This document shows positions 1 to 8,610 of a DNA stretch of 64,000 nucleotides, piece after piece. The first letter of the stretch is position 1. The number at the start of each line of letters is the position of its first letter. A program made the translations under genes and the position numbers. The notes beneath the pieces are model-generated. The model ran no database searches and was not told where the DNA came from. It saw nothing but the letters and a program-made list of their open reading frames with translations. The stretch is taken from assembly GCA_041744075.1 (NCBI GenBank), contig JBGTLQ010000140.1, positions 37,344-101,343 on the forward strand, read 5' to 3'. Origin of the DNA: JAJTZA01 sp041744075. Lineage in GTDB: Bacteria > Verrucomicrobiota > Verrucomicrobiia > Chthoniobacterales > Terrimicrobiaceae.

Positions 1-2300
1 GGGTCTGAGCGCTCGGCTTCCGGTCCCCGCGCGACGATGGGAAGAATCTCGTCACGCTCGCGGTAAACACCAATCGTTCGTCCGCTGAAGGCTGCTTCCA
101 GGGTGTGACCAAGGTCCGTGCGTGTGATGCCTGTCAATCGGGCTTGCGCTTCGGAAAATTGGGGACGCAGCACGGGCACTGGCTCGCGGCTGTCGATGCG
201 GATGCCTTTTGCTCCACCATCTGCGCGCAGGATGTCCATGGCCTGACCAGCAAGTCCCCGCAGGGTGTTGGTATCCTCACCGGAAAACCGGATCTGAATA
301 CGCCCGCCTTCGCCAGGACCTAGCAGAAAGCGTTTTGCGATGATGAGGGCATCCGGGTTTTCGGACGATAATTTCTGTTGAACTTGGGGAAGGATTTCAC
401 TGATGAGGCTATGGTCTTCGACATCAATCAGGAACTGCGCGTAGGAGGTGTCAGCGCGTTCCGGGGAATAGGTGAGGAGAAACCGGAGGGCTCCCTGACC
501 GACGGAGGTGGTGATGTGCGTGATACCGGGGATGTCTTTGATGGAGCTCTGCATTTCCCCAGTGATTCGGTCCGTCTCGTCAAGGCGGGTCCCAACCGGC
601 AGCCACACATCGACCATGAATTGCGGGCGAGTGGAATCGGGAAAGAAGCTGTTTTGAAGAAAACCAAATCCGTAAATTGCAAGAGCCAGCAGCCCGACCA
701 GCACAACCATGGTGGTTTTCTGCGCTCTCATGCATGCAAGCAAGATGCGTTTATAGACTTGGTAGATGGCTCCTCCGTAGGGGTCCTTCTTCGGTTTTTT
801 GGAGTCTTCGGCCGGGGCTGACTTGAGAAACAGATACCCAAAAAGCGGTGTGATCGTCACCGCCGTGATCCAGCTCAGCCCCAGAGAAATCAACAACACC
901 ACAAACAAGGAGCGGCAATACTCGCCGGTGCTGTCATCCGACAACCCGATGGCCCCAAACGCCAGCACGGCAATCGCTGTCGAACCCAGCAGTGGAATTG
1001 CCGTTTGCGACACCACGTTTTTGGCTGCCTGCATTTTGTCCTGCCCTTTTTGCATGGCAATGAGCATGCCCTCAACGATCACGATGGCATTATCAACAAG
1101 CATCACGAGCGCGATGATCAAGGCTCCCAGCGAGATCCGCTCCAGGATCAGCCCCGTCTGCTCCATCACTATCATGGTCCCACACATGGTGATCATGAGA
1201 ATCGTCCCAATGATCAGGCCGCTTCGCACCCCCATCGCAAGAAGTAGGACAATCACAACAATCACCACGGACGTGCCAAGGTTCATGATAAACTCATTGA
1301 TGGCTTGAGTGACGGTATCACCTTGAAAGGAGACCGTCTCCAGCGTCATGCCTAACGGAATCCGCGAACCCAGCTGACGGATGCGCTCCTGAACTGCCTC
1401 GCCCATCGTAACCACGTTCCCACCGCTAATCGTTGAAATTCCAATCCCGATGGCCCGTTTTCCATCAAATCGAAGAGAAGTGGTGGGAGGATCAATGGTG
1501 TCACGGCGAACCGTGGCGATGTCTTTCAAGTAGATGAGTTCCCCGCCATCTCCCCCTCCGCGAATGAGGAGATTTTCAAAATCTTGCACCCCGGTCCACT
1601 CACCGGTCGGATTGATCGTAACGCTCATCGAACCCACATCCGCTGAGCCGCTCTGGACCACGAGATTTTGTTCTCTCAGAAGCGCGAAAATCTCGTCAGG
1701 GTGGATGCCCAACTGAGCAATTCGGTCACGGGCCAGCTCGATATATATGATTTCCTGCTGATGACCAAAAATATCGATCTTTTTGACATCGGGCACGAGG
1801 AGCAGTTCCCGGCGAAGGAGCTTCGCGGTTTCGTAAAGTTGGGCATCGGTGAACTCCGGCCCGGTGAGGGCAAAGAAAATCCCAAAAACATCACCAAAAT
1901 CGTCCAGCACAAGCGAAGGACCGGCGCCGGGCGGCAAATGCCGGCGGGCATCATTAACTTTGCGACGGAGCTCGTCCCAAACTTGTGGCAGCGACTCGCT
2001 GTCATATTGATCGCGGATGGTGACCGTGACCGTACTGCGTCCCCGTTCGGATCGTGAGACCACCTTGTCGAGCTGGCCAAGTTGCTGGGCGGCCAACTCA
2101 ATCACATCGCTGACCTCTTTCTCCACTTCCTCGGCTGAAGCGCCGGGGTAGGGGGTGATGATCAGGGCATCTTTGATTGTGAACTCAGGATCTTCCAACC
2201 GGGGCAGGTTTTTGTAGGACCAAACGCCCAGCACTACCATCAGGGCCGCAAACACCAGAGTGACCGTTTTATTGCGTATCGACGCCTCGGCGATGTTCAT
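1..2300 (-). CDS. RND-family efflux transporter, N-terminal ~766 residues (runs off left edge)
   Basis: Inner-membrane proton-driven RND pump of the AcrB/HAE1 type, partner of the adaptor encoded just upstream. Translation of the minus strand from ATG 2300 stays open to base 1 and gives typical features: an N-terminal membrane segment followed by PRLEDPEFTIKDALI, the porter-domain start, and the proton-relay helix LVDNAIVIVEG near residue 400 (the second Asp of the usual DD pair is Asn here). LSDDSTGEYCRSLF follows. Full-length members have about 1030 residues, so roughly a quarter is missing beyond the window. The start lies 10 bases after the adaptor stop, implying one operon. Substrate cannot be told from sequence. 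Confidence 0.93.
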   Translation of the reverse strand, partial: MNIAEASIRNKTVTLVFAALMVVLGVWSYKNLPRLEDPEFTIKDALIITPYPGASAEEVEKEVSDVIELAAQQLGQLDKVVSRSERGRSTVTVTIRDQYDSESLPQVWDELRRKVNDARRHLPPGAGPSLVLDDFGDVFGIFFALTGPEFTDAQLYETAKLLRRELLLVPDVKKIDIFGHQQEIIYIELARDRIAQLGIHPDEIFALLREQNLVVQSGSADVGSMSVTINPTGEWTGVQDFENLLIRGGGDGGELIYLKDIATVRRDTIDPPTTSLRFDGKRAIGIGISTISGGNVVTMGEAVQERIRQLGSRIPLGMTLETVSFQGDTVTQAINEFIMNLGTSVVIVVIVLLLAMGVRSGLIIGTILMITMCGTMIVMEQTGLILERISLGALIIALVMLVDNAIVIVEGMLIAMQKGQDKMQAAKNVVSQTAIPLLGSTAIAVLAFGAIGLSDDSTGEYCRSLFVVLLISLGLSWITAVTITPLFGYLFLKSAPAEDSKKPKKDPYGGAIYQVYKRILLACMRAQKTTMVVLVGLLALAIYGFGFLQNSFFPDSTRPQFMVDVWLPVGTRLDETDRITGEMQSSIKDIPGITHITTSVGQGALRFLLTYSPERADTSYAQFLIDVEDHSLISEILPQVQQKLSSENPDALIIAKRFLLGPGEGGRIQIRFSGEDTNTLRGLAGQAMDILRADGGAKGIRIDSREPVPVLRPQFSEAQARLTGITRTDLGHTLEAAFSGRTIGVYRERDEILPIVARGPEAERSD

Positions 2301-2310
2301 GGACAGCAGA

Positions 2311-3405
2311 TCAAGGAGCTTGCATCCGTTGGACGGTCATTCCTTCGGACAAAAAGCGCACTCCAGAAACCACAATCTCGTCACCGGGAGCCAGCGCCGG
2401 GTTTCGCACGCTGACCGTCTCGCCAGTAAGTTGGAGCATTTCGACGGGGATTTGTGAAACCTTGAGCGACTCGGAATCCAGTTTCCAGAGCGAACTCTTT
2501 CCATCAGCCGTCGCCACGGCCCGCAAAGGAACCTGAAAACCAGCTTGCGCCTCGGTATCTGGATTTGGCTGGCTTTTGAGGCGAAGGAGAACCGTACAGG
2601 TCATGCCTGGCAGAATGTTTTGCCCCTCGGGCGGGTAGAGATTGAAGGTCACTAAAAACGTGCGGGCGGAGCGGGAAGCCTCAGTCCCAAAGGATTTGAG
2701 TTCGAGATCGAAAGTCCGCCCCGGAATCGCCGGAAACTCGACCTTGGCCTCCAAACGTTCGCGAGCATTGGCCGCGGTGACGCCTTGCGAACCCAAGGAC
2801 ATATCGGACTCAGGAAGTTGGATATCGACTTCCAAGGTGGCATTGTTTTGAAAGACAAGCACCGGCTGCCTGGCTTGGATGTTTTGAAAATTATTGACCA
2901 TGGTGCGTGCCACCCGTCCCTCAAATGGCGCAACCATTCGTGTGTCATCCAACGCGCGCTGGGCCTCACGCAAGGCAGCTTCTGTGACCCCAAATGCCCG
3001 TTGGAAACGGTCCAACTCGCTGCGGGAGATCACGCCCCGGGTGTGCAGTTGTTTCTGACGCTCCAGCTCATTGCTGGCATTGGTAAAATCTGCTGTCGCG
3101 GAGTCCACCCTGGCCACAAACGTTGTTTCATCCAGACGCCCAAGCAGGGCCCCCGCTTTATATTCAACCCCCTGCGTCGCAGGAAATTCGATGAGGCGTC
3201 CCGCGACATCGAAAGACATCTCGGAGGAATCTGCGGCGGCCACCTCGCCGGGAAATCGTCGGAAGGGGGTCTCGCCGGGCTTTTCGAGCAAAATGGTTTG
3301 CACCGGTGGGGCAATCGCAGCTTTCTCCTCATCAGGTGAGCAGCCAACCAAGAGCGCAAGAATCGTCACCCCGCTGAGTAAGTTTAAGAAGGATTTTTGC
3401 TTCAT
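2311..3405 (-). CDS. Periplasmic adaptor (membrane fusion) lipoprotein of the RND pump
   Basis: Links the inner-membrane RND pump to an outer-membrane channel. The 364-residue protein begins with a lipoprotein signal; the lipobox LVGC places the lipidated Cys at residue 22. It then shows the usual order of an adaptor: a barrel-sandwich hybrid half (FDVAGRLIEFPATQG), an alpha-hairpin rich in E/R/Q, the second lipoyl half (VAPFEGRVARTMV), a beta-barrel and a membrane-proximal domain. It is first in a two-gene operon with the pump. No regulator is adjacent in the window. Confidence 0.93.
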   Translation of the reverse strand: MKQKSFLNLLSGVTILALLVGCSPDEEKAAIAPPVQTILLEKPGETPFRRFPGEVAAADSSEMSFDVAGRLIEFPATQGVEYKAGALLGRLDETTFVARVDSATADFTNASNELERQKQLHTRGVISRSELDRFQRAFGVTEAALREAQRALDDTRMVAPFEGRVARTMVNNFQNIQARQPVLVFQNNATLEVDIQLPESDMSLGSQGVTAANARERLEAKVEFPAIPGRTFDLELKSFGTEASRSARTFLVTFNLYPPEGQNILPGMTCTVLLRLKSQPNPDTEAQAGFQVPLRAVATADGKSSLWKLDSESLKVSQIPVEMLQLTGETVSVRNPALAPGDEIVVSGVRFLSEGMTVQRMQAP

Positions 3406-3498
3406 AGGAAAGACCGAAGGAGCATTGTTGGGAATCTGTGATCAGACCAGCACAATCTGCTTGCACGAAAGGGCAGCCCCGGCATCAATCTGGCCGCC

Positions 3499-4038
3499 AT
3501 GCCAACAAGCCTCGTCCCCGCTAAAATCCAGATATCGGTCTCCTCGGTGGAGGGTTTCATTGATGCCCATGGCTCGCCGGTGATTCAACCACATATCCAC
3601 CCCGATGCGGCGGCATGGATTCTAGAGGAGGCCAAAGAAAATCCCTGCAAATCCGGCTACCATATCGAAATTGGCGTCCCAGCCCAGGATCTATCAAAAA
3701 AGGACGAGGTGGCATCCGCGATCCACGCCTATTTCCAGGTCTAGGCGCAATGCGCAAACCGTGAGTTTCGAGAGATCTTGAGGAAGGGACTGGCCAGTTT
3801 GCTGCGAGCGTTTTTGGTGGTTGCTGCCCTGGTGATCCTTGCCGAGTTTCTCCAAACTTTGGGAACCGGTCGTTTTTATGAACTGCTCGGGGAGAGCTTG
3901 GTCATTATCGGGTGGGTGACTCTTTGGGGCCCCCTCGACCTCCTGCTTTTTGAAAGGCACCGGATCCGCCGCCGCCGAAATACGGCAAAAATGCTTTCAG
4001 CGGCACAAGTGGCTTTGGTGCCACACCCACAGATGTGA
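3499..4038 (+). pseudogene. Small two-domain membrane protein gene interrupted by an in-frame TAG
   Basis: Two open stretches, 3499-3741 and 3745-4038, lie in the same frame and are separated only by TAG at 3742-3744. The first encodes a soluble domain ending in an acidic helix before FQV; the second continues with an REFREIL helix, one strong membrane span and a basic tail. From memory, the whole resembles an unnamed bacterial family in which a DEVAEAIHxxF segment runs straight into xEFRELLR, a transmembrane segment and WRPLEIFLYDWWP, here WGPLDLLLFERHR. The stop therefore looks like a recent nonsense change in one gene. The second half alone has only a TTG start (3778). Function unknown. 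Confidence 0.6.
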
Positions 4039-4303
4039 TTAAAAGTGGGTGAGGTGGATCGGGTGCTCCGTCACACGATGAGAAATTCTACACGGCTCCG
4101 CCGCCACTTGCTCCCATCGCGCTCGGAGATCGCGATCCACCACCAAGCGAACCCCTCACCCACAGTGAATCACTCCCGCTCCACCCCTCGTTGCGCAACA
4201 AAATCGTTTGACTTGGTGCGATTATTGCTCAACCTGTCTGGATTCGCATCGCGGACCACCTGTCCGCCATCAGATTTGCTACTCAAGAATTACGACTGCA
4301 AGA
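4039..4303. other. Intergenic region without a supported gene
   Basis: No reading frame here looks protein-like. The stretch contains several GTGGGTGAGG / CCTCACCCAC-type complementary segments (about 4046-4056 and 4156-4166) that could form a long imperfect stem, but there is no clear T-tract. Confidence 0.4.
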
Positions 4304-4957
4304 ATGCCTGAAGAAGAATTTTTAAATACCGAGACCCCTGATTCACCCGTTATTCTCACAAGAAGACGGATGTTTGGAATGCTGGCCATGACGGGTGCCA
4401 GCCTGCTTGCCACCAGCTCCCAAGCTCCCGCGTTTTTTAATTTCTTTGAAGGTTTTGCGCCCGCCCCTTCCGGCACATTGAGTGATCTGGAGATTCCGCC
4501 CGAGTGGAGAAGCCAGTTTGGTTCGCTGCTCCCCTCCTATGCCCACTATCTGAAGGCTCTGAAACTGAGGAACGTTGAGGTTCGCGAAATTCTTGGTGCC
4601 CATGCGCGCACCCGCGGTGTGGTCAAAAACACCCTCCCTCCCAAAGCCCTCTGGAAAAACATCCGGGAAACTCTCAAGATCGTCGATGGCCTCTCCCGAA
4701 GGTTGGAGCTCAAACCGGCCAGACTGGTTTCCATCTACCGCTCACCGGCCTATAACGCGAAGTGCCGTGGCGCCAAAAATAACTCCTACCACGTCAAAAA
4801 CAACGCCATCGATATCACTTACCCTTGTTCACCCGGCAAAGTGACCGCCATGGCCAAGGAAATGCGCACCGTTGGACTCTTCCGCGGGGGCGTCGGCCGC
4901 TACGGAGGCTTCACCCACATCGACACCCGCGGTTCCAATGTGGATTGGCGGGGGTAG
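4304..4957 (+). CDS. Tat-exported M15-type (DUF882, YcbK-like) peptidase
   Basis: Probable zinc-dependent peptidoglycan peptidase acting in the periplasm. Using ATG 4304 gives 217 residues with a twin-arginine signal (TRRRMFGML near residues 19-27), whereas earlier in-frame starts only add unlikely sequence. The C-terminal domain has the family pattern YRSPAYN, then SYHxxxNAID and FTHID; H163, D170 and H205 are the expected zinc ligands. YcbK-like proteins contain the M15A peptidase fold and are thought to trim cell-wall peptides. The gene stands alone, with no operon partner. The fold is clear; substrate is inferred. Confidence 0.85.
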   Translation: MPEEEFLNTETPDSPVILTRRRMFGMLAMTGASLLATSSQAPAFFNFFEGFAPAPSGTLSDLEIPPEWRSQFGSLLPSYAHYLKALKLRNVEVREILGAHARTRGVVKNTLPPKALWKNIRETLKIVDGLSRRLELKPARLVSIYRSPAYNAKCRGAKNNSYHVKNNAIDITYPCSPGKVTAMAKEMRTVGLFRGGVGRYGGFTHIDTRGSNVDWRG

Positions 4958-5000
4958 GTCCGCTCTTCACTGTGAAGAGGGGTGAATTCGGAAATTGTCA

Positions 5001-5082
5001 CCATGAAGGACATGAAGAGCATGAAGGGGGGAGAAGGAATCGGTCTTGAATAATCTTCATGATCTTTATGTCACTCATGGTT
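5001..5082. repeat. Mirrored CATGAAG repeat pair upstream of GxxExxY gene
   Basis: A segment built from CCATGAAGGACATGAAGAGC-type units (5001-5027) is followed by its approximate reverse complement (about 5054-5082). Together they form a long imperfect hairpin directly before the GxxExxY gene. A matching pair lies just after the gene. Confidence 0.7.
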
Positions 5083-5094
5083 TAGTCTCTCGAC

Positions 5095-5466
5095 ATGGAG
5101 TTTACCGAACTGTCCAACCGCGTGCTCGGGTGTGCCATTGAAGTGCACCGCAATCTTGGACCTGGATTACTGGAATCGAGTTACGAGCAGTGCTTGGCGC
5201 ACGAAATGAAACTCCAGGGTATTTCCTTTTTGTTGCAGCATCCCCTGCCAGTTGAATACAAAGGCATCCGATTGGACTGCGGCTACCGCGTTGATGTCTT
5301 TGTTGAGAGCGAAATGATCCTCGAACTGAAAAGCGTGGACGAACTGCTCGGGATTCATGAGGCGCAACTGCTCACCTACATGAAGCTGGCCGGAATAAAA
5401 CAGGGCTTCCTGATAAACTTCAACGTGAAGCGGTTAAAGGATGGCCTAAGAAGTTTTGTGCTTTAG
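5095..5466 (+). CDS. GxxExxY family protein
   Basis: The 123-residue protein has the family signature G24-LL-E27-SS-Y30, followed by a core resembling a PD-(D/E)XK nuclease: YRVDVFVE, then LELKSV. The family is widespread, often multi-copy in Verrucomicrobia and Planctomycetes, and has no proven function; a nuclease-like role is inferred from the core. It ends with TAG, showing that TAG is an ordinary stop codon in this genome. The gene is bracketed by two mirrored CATGAAG repeat pairs, suggesting that gene and repeats travel as a unit. Confidence 0.9.
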   Translation: MEFTELSNRVLGCAIEVHRNLGPGLLESSYEQCLAHEMKLQGISFLLQHPLPVEYKGIRLDCGYRVDVFVESEMILELKSVDELLGIHEAQLLTYMKLAGIKQGFLINFNVKRLKDGLRSFVL

Positions 5467-5476
5467 CAGGTTATCA

Positions 5477-5561
5477 CCATGAAGAGCAGGAAGGACATGA
5501 AGGGGGAGAAGATTCGAAGCCTCTTTGCCTTGTCTTCATGCTCTTCATGTCCTTCATGGTT
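5477..5561. repeat. Mirrored CATGAAG repeat pair downstream of GxxExxY gene
   Basis: CACCATGAAGAGCAGGAAGG-type sequence (5475-5506) is followed by its near reverse complement (5534-5561, CTTCATGCTCTTCATGTCC). The arrangement copies the upstream pair, so the gene sits between two similar hairpins. Confidence 0.7.
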
Positions 5562-5631
5562 AAATGTTTCAGGCATTATTCTCAGTAATTCGAAATTTGC
5601 GTAAAGCTCCCAAACAGCCCCCCGGCAAGCA

Positions 5632-6468
5632 TTACCCCAGCTTTAGGGCGAATTGATTTCCAACTTTCGTGAGTTTAGCTGGCATTCCAAAAGTTTGTGA
5701 AAGATTTCGCGAGGTTAAAACTTTGTCTTTTTCTCCACTGACCTGCACGCGTCCGTCCTTTAGCAAGAGGGCATGACTAAAGACCGGTCGGATTTCTTCC
5801 ACATGATGGGTGACCAAAATCAGCGTGGGAGAGTTTTTTTGCAGGCCCAGCCGCTGAACAAAATTCAAAAAGGACTCGCGGGCCGCAGGATCGAGTCCGG
5901 CGCAGGGTTCATCAAGAATCAGGAGGCTGGGTTTTGCCATGAGGGCACGAGCGATGAGCACTCGCTGACGCTCTCCCTGCGAAAGCACATCCCACGGGCG
6001 GTCCTCGAGGTAGGCACATTCGACCTGATCGAGGAGCTTGAGGGCCTGGGCTTTTTCGTCATGTGTCACAGTCCCCCAGAAATCAATCATCGCATATTTT
6101 CCGCTGGCCACGGTGATCAGGGCAGGCTCGGATTCCGCCATCAACTGACGCACGGAAGAACTGACGATGCCGATTCGCTTCCGAAGCTCCCGCCAGTCCG
6201 TTTCTCCGTAAACTTCGCCGAGCAGCAAGATTTCCCCTCCGCTGGGAAACAAATAACCCGTGAGCGCACTGAGGAGCGAGGTTTTGCCGGAGCCATTCGC
6301 CCCCAACACGACCCAATGTTGTCCATGCTCCACAGACCAGTCCACATCCTCCAAAATGACCGTGTCCCCCCGCTCAACTCGCAGGCCGCTGACGGTTAAT
6401 ATGGATTTGGGGTGGTTCAAAATGAATGAAGAATCATTTTTTCTGAACCTGCGTAGCAGACGTCGCAA
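5632..6468 (-). CDS. ABC transporter ATP-binding protein, ModF/COG1119-like
   Basis: Cytoplasmic ATPase with Walker A GANGSGKTS, ABC signature LSQGERQR, Walker B LLILDEP and a switch His (LVTHH). Overall sequence fits the COG1119 group (ModF-like), stand-alone ATPases without a recognised permease partner; none is adjacent here. The start is uncertain: a TTG at 6468 gives 278 residues including a basic leader, but a TTG near 6423, just before NHPKSILTV, would give a more typical domain start. The role is not known for this subgroup; the ATPase call is firm. Confidence 0.88.
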   Translation of the reverse strand: MRRLLRRFRKNDSSFILNHPKSILTVSGLRVERGDTVILEDVDWSVEHGQHWVVLGANGSGKTSLLSALTGYLFPSGGEILLLGEVYGETDWRELRKRIGIVSSSVRQLMAESEPALITVASGKYAMIDFWGTVTHDEKAQALKLLDQVECAYLEDRPWDVLSQGERQRVLIARALMAKPSLLILDEPCAGLDPAARESFLNFVQRLGLQKNSPTLILVTHHVEEIRPVFSHALLLKDGRVQVSGEKDKVLTSRNLSQTFGMPAKLTKVGNQFALKLG

Positions 6469-6532
6469 GCTTCAACTTCAAAAACTTGACCTTTGCGATG
6501 CCCCGTCTGCGCAGTAAAGTCCACGCTTGTTC

Positions 6533-7987
6533 ATGCCCACTTTTTTTCAAACCCTGCCCGGCTCTCCCTTTGCCCGGTGGGTCTTCGTCAGCCTGATCAT
6601 TCTGCTCTGCGGAATTGGCAACTTACCATGGCACCTTGATAATTATGATCAAGCCAAGCAGGCTTATGTGGCCTATGAGATCCAACAAGGTGGCAGTCCA
6701 TGGTTTCAACACACCCCCCGGGGAGGCATCGCTACCAAACCTCCCATGGCCGGTTGGATTTCCCTGCCGGTTTATTGGGTCAGCGGGTCTTGGGACTTGG
6801 CCTGGAGGCTTCCGGGATTTGTTTGCACGCTGATTTTGCTTGGGCTTCTCATTCGGGAAGGAGAGCGCATTTTTCCTGGCGGCGGGGGAACCCTTGCCGC
6901 CTGTGCCTTCGGTCTAAATCTGTTGACGCCCCGGATCGCCACCTTGGTGCGAACGGACATGATGCTCACTCTGTTTATCACCGTCTGTGGGTGGCTCATT
7001 CTCAAAAAAATCCGCGAGGGCGCGGCGTGGACCTCCACGGAGAAATGGCTTTTTTTTGCGATGATGTCGCTGGCCCTCTTCACGAAAGGTCCCATTCTTT
7101 ACGCGTTTCTTGTGCCCGGCATTTTGGCCTTTGTGTGGCTGGGGCCCAAGGACAGAAAAAATCTTGTCTGGAGCGGTTGGTGGACATGGCTCATTCCGCT
7201 GGGCTTTTTTGTGGCCTGGGGCGTGGTAGGTCTGATGACGAACGAAAATTTTTATGAAGAAATTGTGGTTCGCGAATTTTTCAGCCGGTTCGATCAGAGC
7301 CTGAAGAGTCATGAGACCCGTCAGCCCTTCTGGTTCTATTTCCCCCACCTGCTTCACAAATTTCTGCCATGGAGTCTCCTGGCCCTCGCGCTGCCAATCC
7401 TCTCCAAAAACGTCCGCCGCGTCTTCCGTGAAAAACCCGAAATCCTTTGGCTGGCCTGCTGGGCTCTTGGGGGCCTCCTCCTGATGACCTTCGTGCCTTC
7501 CAAACGTGTGGATCGCATTTTTCCTGTCATTCCCCCGCTTTGCCTCCTCCTCGTTGGCATGATCTCCGCCTGTCGCTGCGGCAGCCGCGTCCTTGGCTGG
7601 TGTGGCGTTGCCATGGTCGCTGGCGCTCTTTTTTCCGGGGGTTACTTTTTAGGGATCGTTGGACTTGGATATCGAAATGACAATGCCGCGCTCGTCACTT
7701 TTGGACGTGACGCCGCCGTGCTGGCCGCCGAGACGGGTGAGGGACGCCTCGCGGTGATTGATGCGCGTGATGAAGGACTCCTGATGTATGCCGGCGTCAG
7801 TGAAACCATCCACCCAAACCGTGCCATCCGGTATTGGAATGGTGGACACCTCGACGCGCTCATAGTGACTGAACGCCGCCTGGCCGACCACAACATGCGC
7901 GCCCAAATTGACCTTCCCGAGCCGACCCTTGAAACCCAAAAACGCCCCAGCGGCGAGCGCTATTTCCTGTTCCTCCGTCGGGAATAA
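6533..7987 (+). CDS. Family 39 (ArnT-like) membrane glycosyltransferase
   Basis: Polytopic inner-membrane glycosyltransferase expected to use a polyprenyl-phosphate sugar donor. About ten hydrophobic segments are visible. The early acidic loop (DNYDQAKQAYVAYEI) carries the family's catalytic-type Asp, and the ARIATLVRTDMML and TKGPI motifs of the ArnT/PMT superfamily follow. The C-terminus is a small soluble domain. ATG 6533 is preferred over TTG 6527. The gene stands between a divergent ABC ATPase and tRNA-Asp. Acceptor unknown. Confidence 0.85.
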   Translation: MPTFFQTLPGSPFARWVFVSLIILLCGIGNLPWHLDNYDQAKQAYVAYEIQQGGSPWFQHTPRGGIATKPPMAGWISLPVYWVSGSWDLAWRLPGFVCTLILLGLLIREGERIFPGGGGTLAACAFGLNLLTPRIATLVRTDMMLTLFITVCGWLILKKIREGAAWTSTEKWLFFAMMSLALFTKGPILYAFLVPGILAFVWLGPKDRKNLVWSGWWTWLIPLGFFVAWGVVGLMTNENFYEEIVVREFFSRFDQSLKSHETRQPFWFYFPHLLHKFLPWSLLALALPILSKNVRRVFREKPEILWLACWALGGLLLMTFVPSKRVDRIFPVIPPLCLLLVGMISACRCGSRVLGWCGVAMVAGALFSGGYFLGIVGLGYRNDNAALVTFGRDAAVLAAETGEGRLAVIDARDEGLLMYAGVSETIHPNRAIRYWNGGHLDALIVTERRLADHNMRAQIDLPEPTLETQKRPSGERYFLFLRRE

Positions 7988-8091
7988 ATTGCGGCTTTCC
8001 GGGGAAGAATGCATTTCCCCTCGGATTCCAGTTGTCAAACCTCGTCAACTTCGTCTATTTTCTACCTCCGCTTCAAAAACCCTGAAGCATT

Positions 8092-8168
8092 GGAGTCTTA
8101 GCTCAATTGGTTAGAGCGCCGCCCTGTCACGGCGGAGGTTGCGGGTTCGAGCCCCGTAGACTCCGCCA
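8092..8168 (+). tRNA. tRNA-Asp (GTC)
   Basis: Complete cloverleaf: acceptor GGAGTCT pairs with AGACTCC, the D-arm is GCTCAATTGGTTAGAGC, the anticodon stem is CCGCC/GGCGG with loop CTGTCAC (anticodon GTC at 8126-8128), the T-arm is GCGGG-TTCGAGC-CCCGT, discriminator G and encoded CCA. Its 3' end from 8146 on is the integration site of the ICE, which restores the tRNA at the left junction. Confidence 0.97.
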
Positions 8169-8171
8169 CTC
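8146..8171. other. attL core (3' end of tRNA-Asp)
   Basis: Bases 8146-8171 are identical to 58015-58040. The repeat covers most of the T-arm, the acceptor 3' strand, CCA and four further bases, the usual target of tRNA-directed tyrosine integrases. Confidence 0.9.
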
Positions 8172-8187
8172 ATTTCGAGTGGCGGAG
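8161..8187. other. Perfect dyad at the left junction
   Basis: CTCCGCCACTC, a 5-base loop, then GAGTGGCGGAG: an 11-bp perfect inverted repeat overlapping the tRNA 3' end. The right junction keeps a shorter 7-bp version (58033-58051). It may be the paired core-binding sites of the integrase, or a terminator-like hairpin after the tRNA. Confidence 0.6.
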
Positions 8188-8557
8188 AAGGGCTAGACCC
8201 TGATAAACACAAGCTCAGCGGGCGACAGCCTATTTTTTTCAATAATGCAGATGAGTGCATTTGAGGGTGCACTTTTGTCCTGCTTTGTCCTGCAAACAAC
8301 ACCGGCCGTGGCAGAGAGCGAGCCCTCTCCTTGTCAGAACCAGACCCACGGGCCAAGATTTGACCGTGGAGATTGAGGTGCAATATGTTTCCAATGAGAA
8401 AATTGCCGCCCCGCTGGAAGCCAAAAGGATTTATTCAAACCCCGTTTTTCACAGAACAAAAAAGACGGTCTGTCTTGAAAAGTGCAGGCGTGACCTGAAT
8501 CAGTAACAATTGCAGCAGGCTTCCAGCAGTAGCCTTTCCTTTTATAACCAACATTTT
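8188..8557. other. Left-end leader of the ICE, no gene supported
   Basis: Apart from the arm-type repeats, no convincing coding frame is seen. The short frame at 8255-8506 has no family resemblance and no counterpart in the second element. Confidence 0.5.
8275..8293. promoter_or_regulatory. Tandem TTGTCCTGC repeats, proposed integrase arm sites (left end)
   Basis: TTGTCCTGC occurs at 8275-8283 and 8285-8293, about 104 bp inside the left core. The same nonamer occurs twice near the right end (57955-57974). Paired short direct repeats inside both ends are what arm-type binding sites of a tyrosine integrase look like. Confidence 0.65.
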
Positions 8558-8586
8558 GGACGATAACATTTATATTGTTACTGTCC
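8558..8586. promoter_or_regulatory. Operator-like dyad before the toxin-antitoxin pair
   Basis: GGAC-N2-TAACA-N7-TGTTA-N2-GTCC. The second element has the same dyad before its own copy (58342-58370) although surrounding sequence differs. AbiEi antitoxins are known to repress their own operon by binding inverted repeats, so this is a good candidate for the autoregulatory site. Confidence 0.7.
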
Positions 8587-8610
8587 TTTTTCTTGGTTAT
8601 ACTTCGCTCC

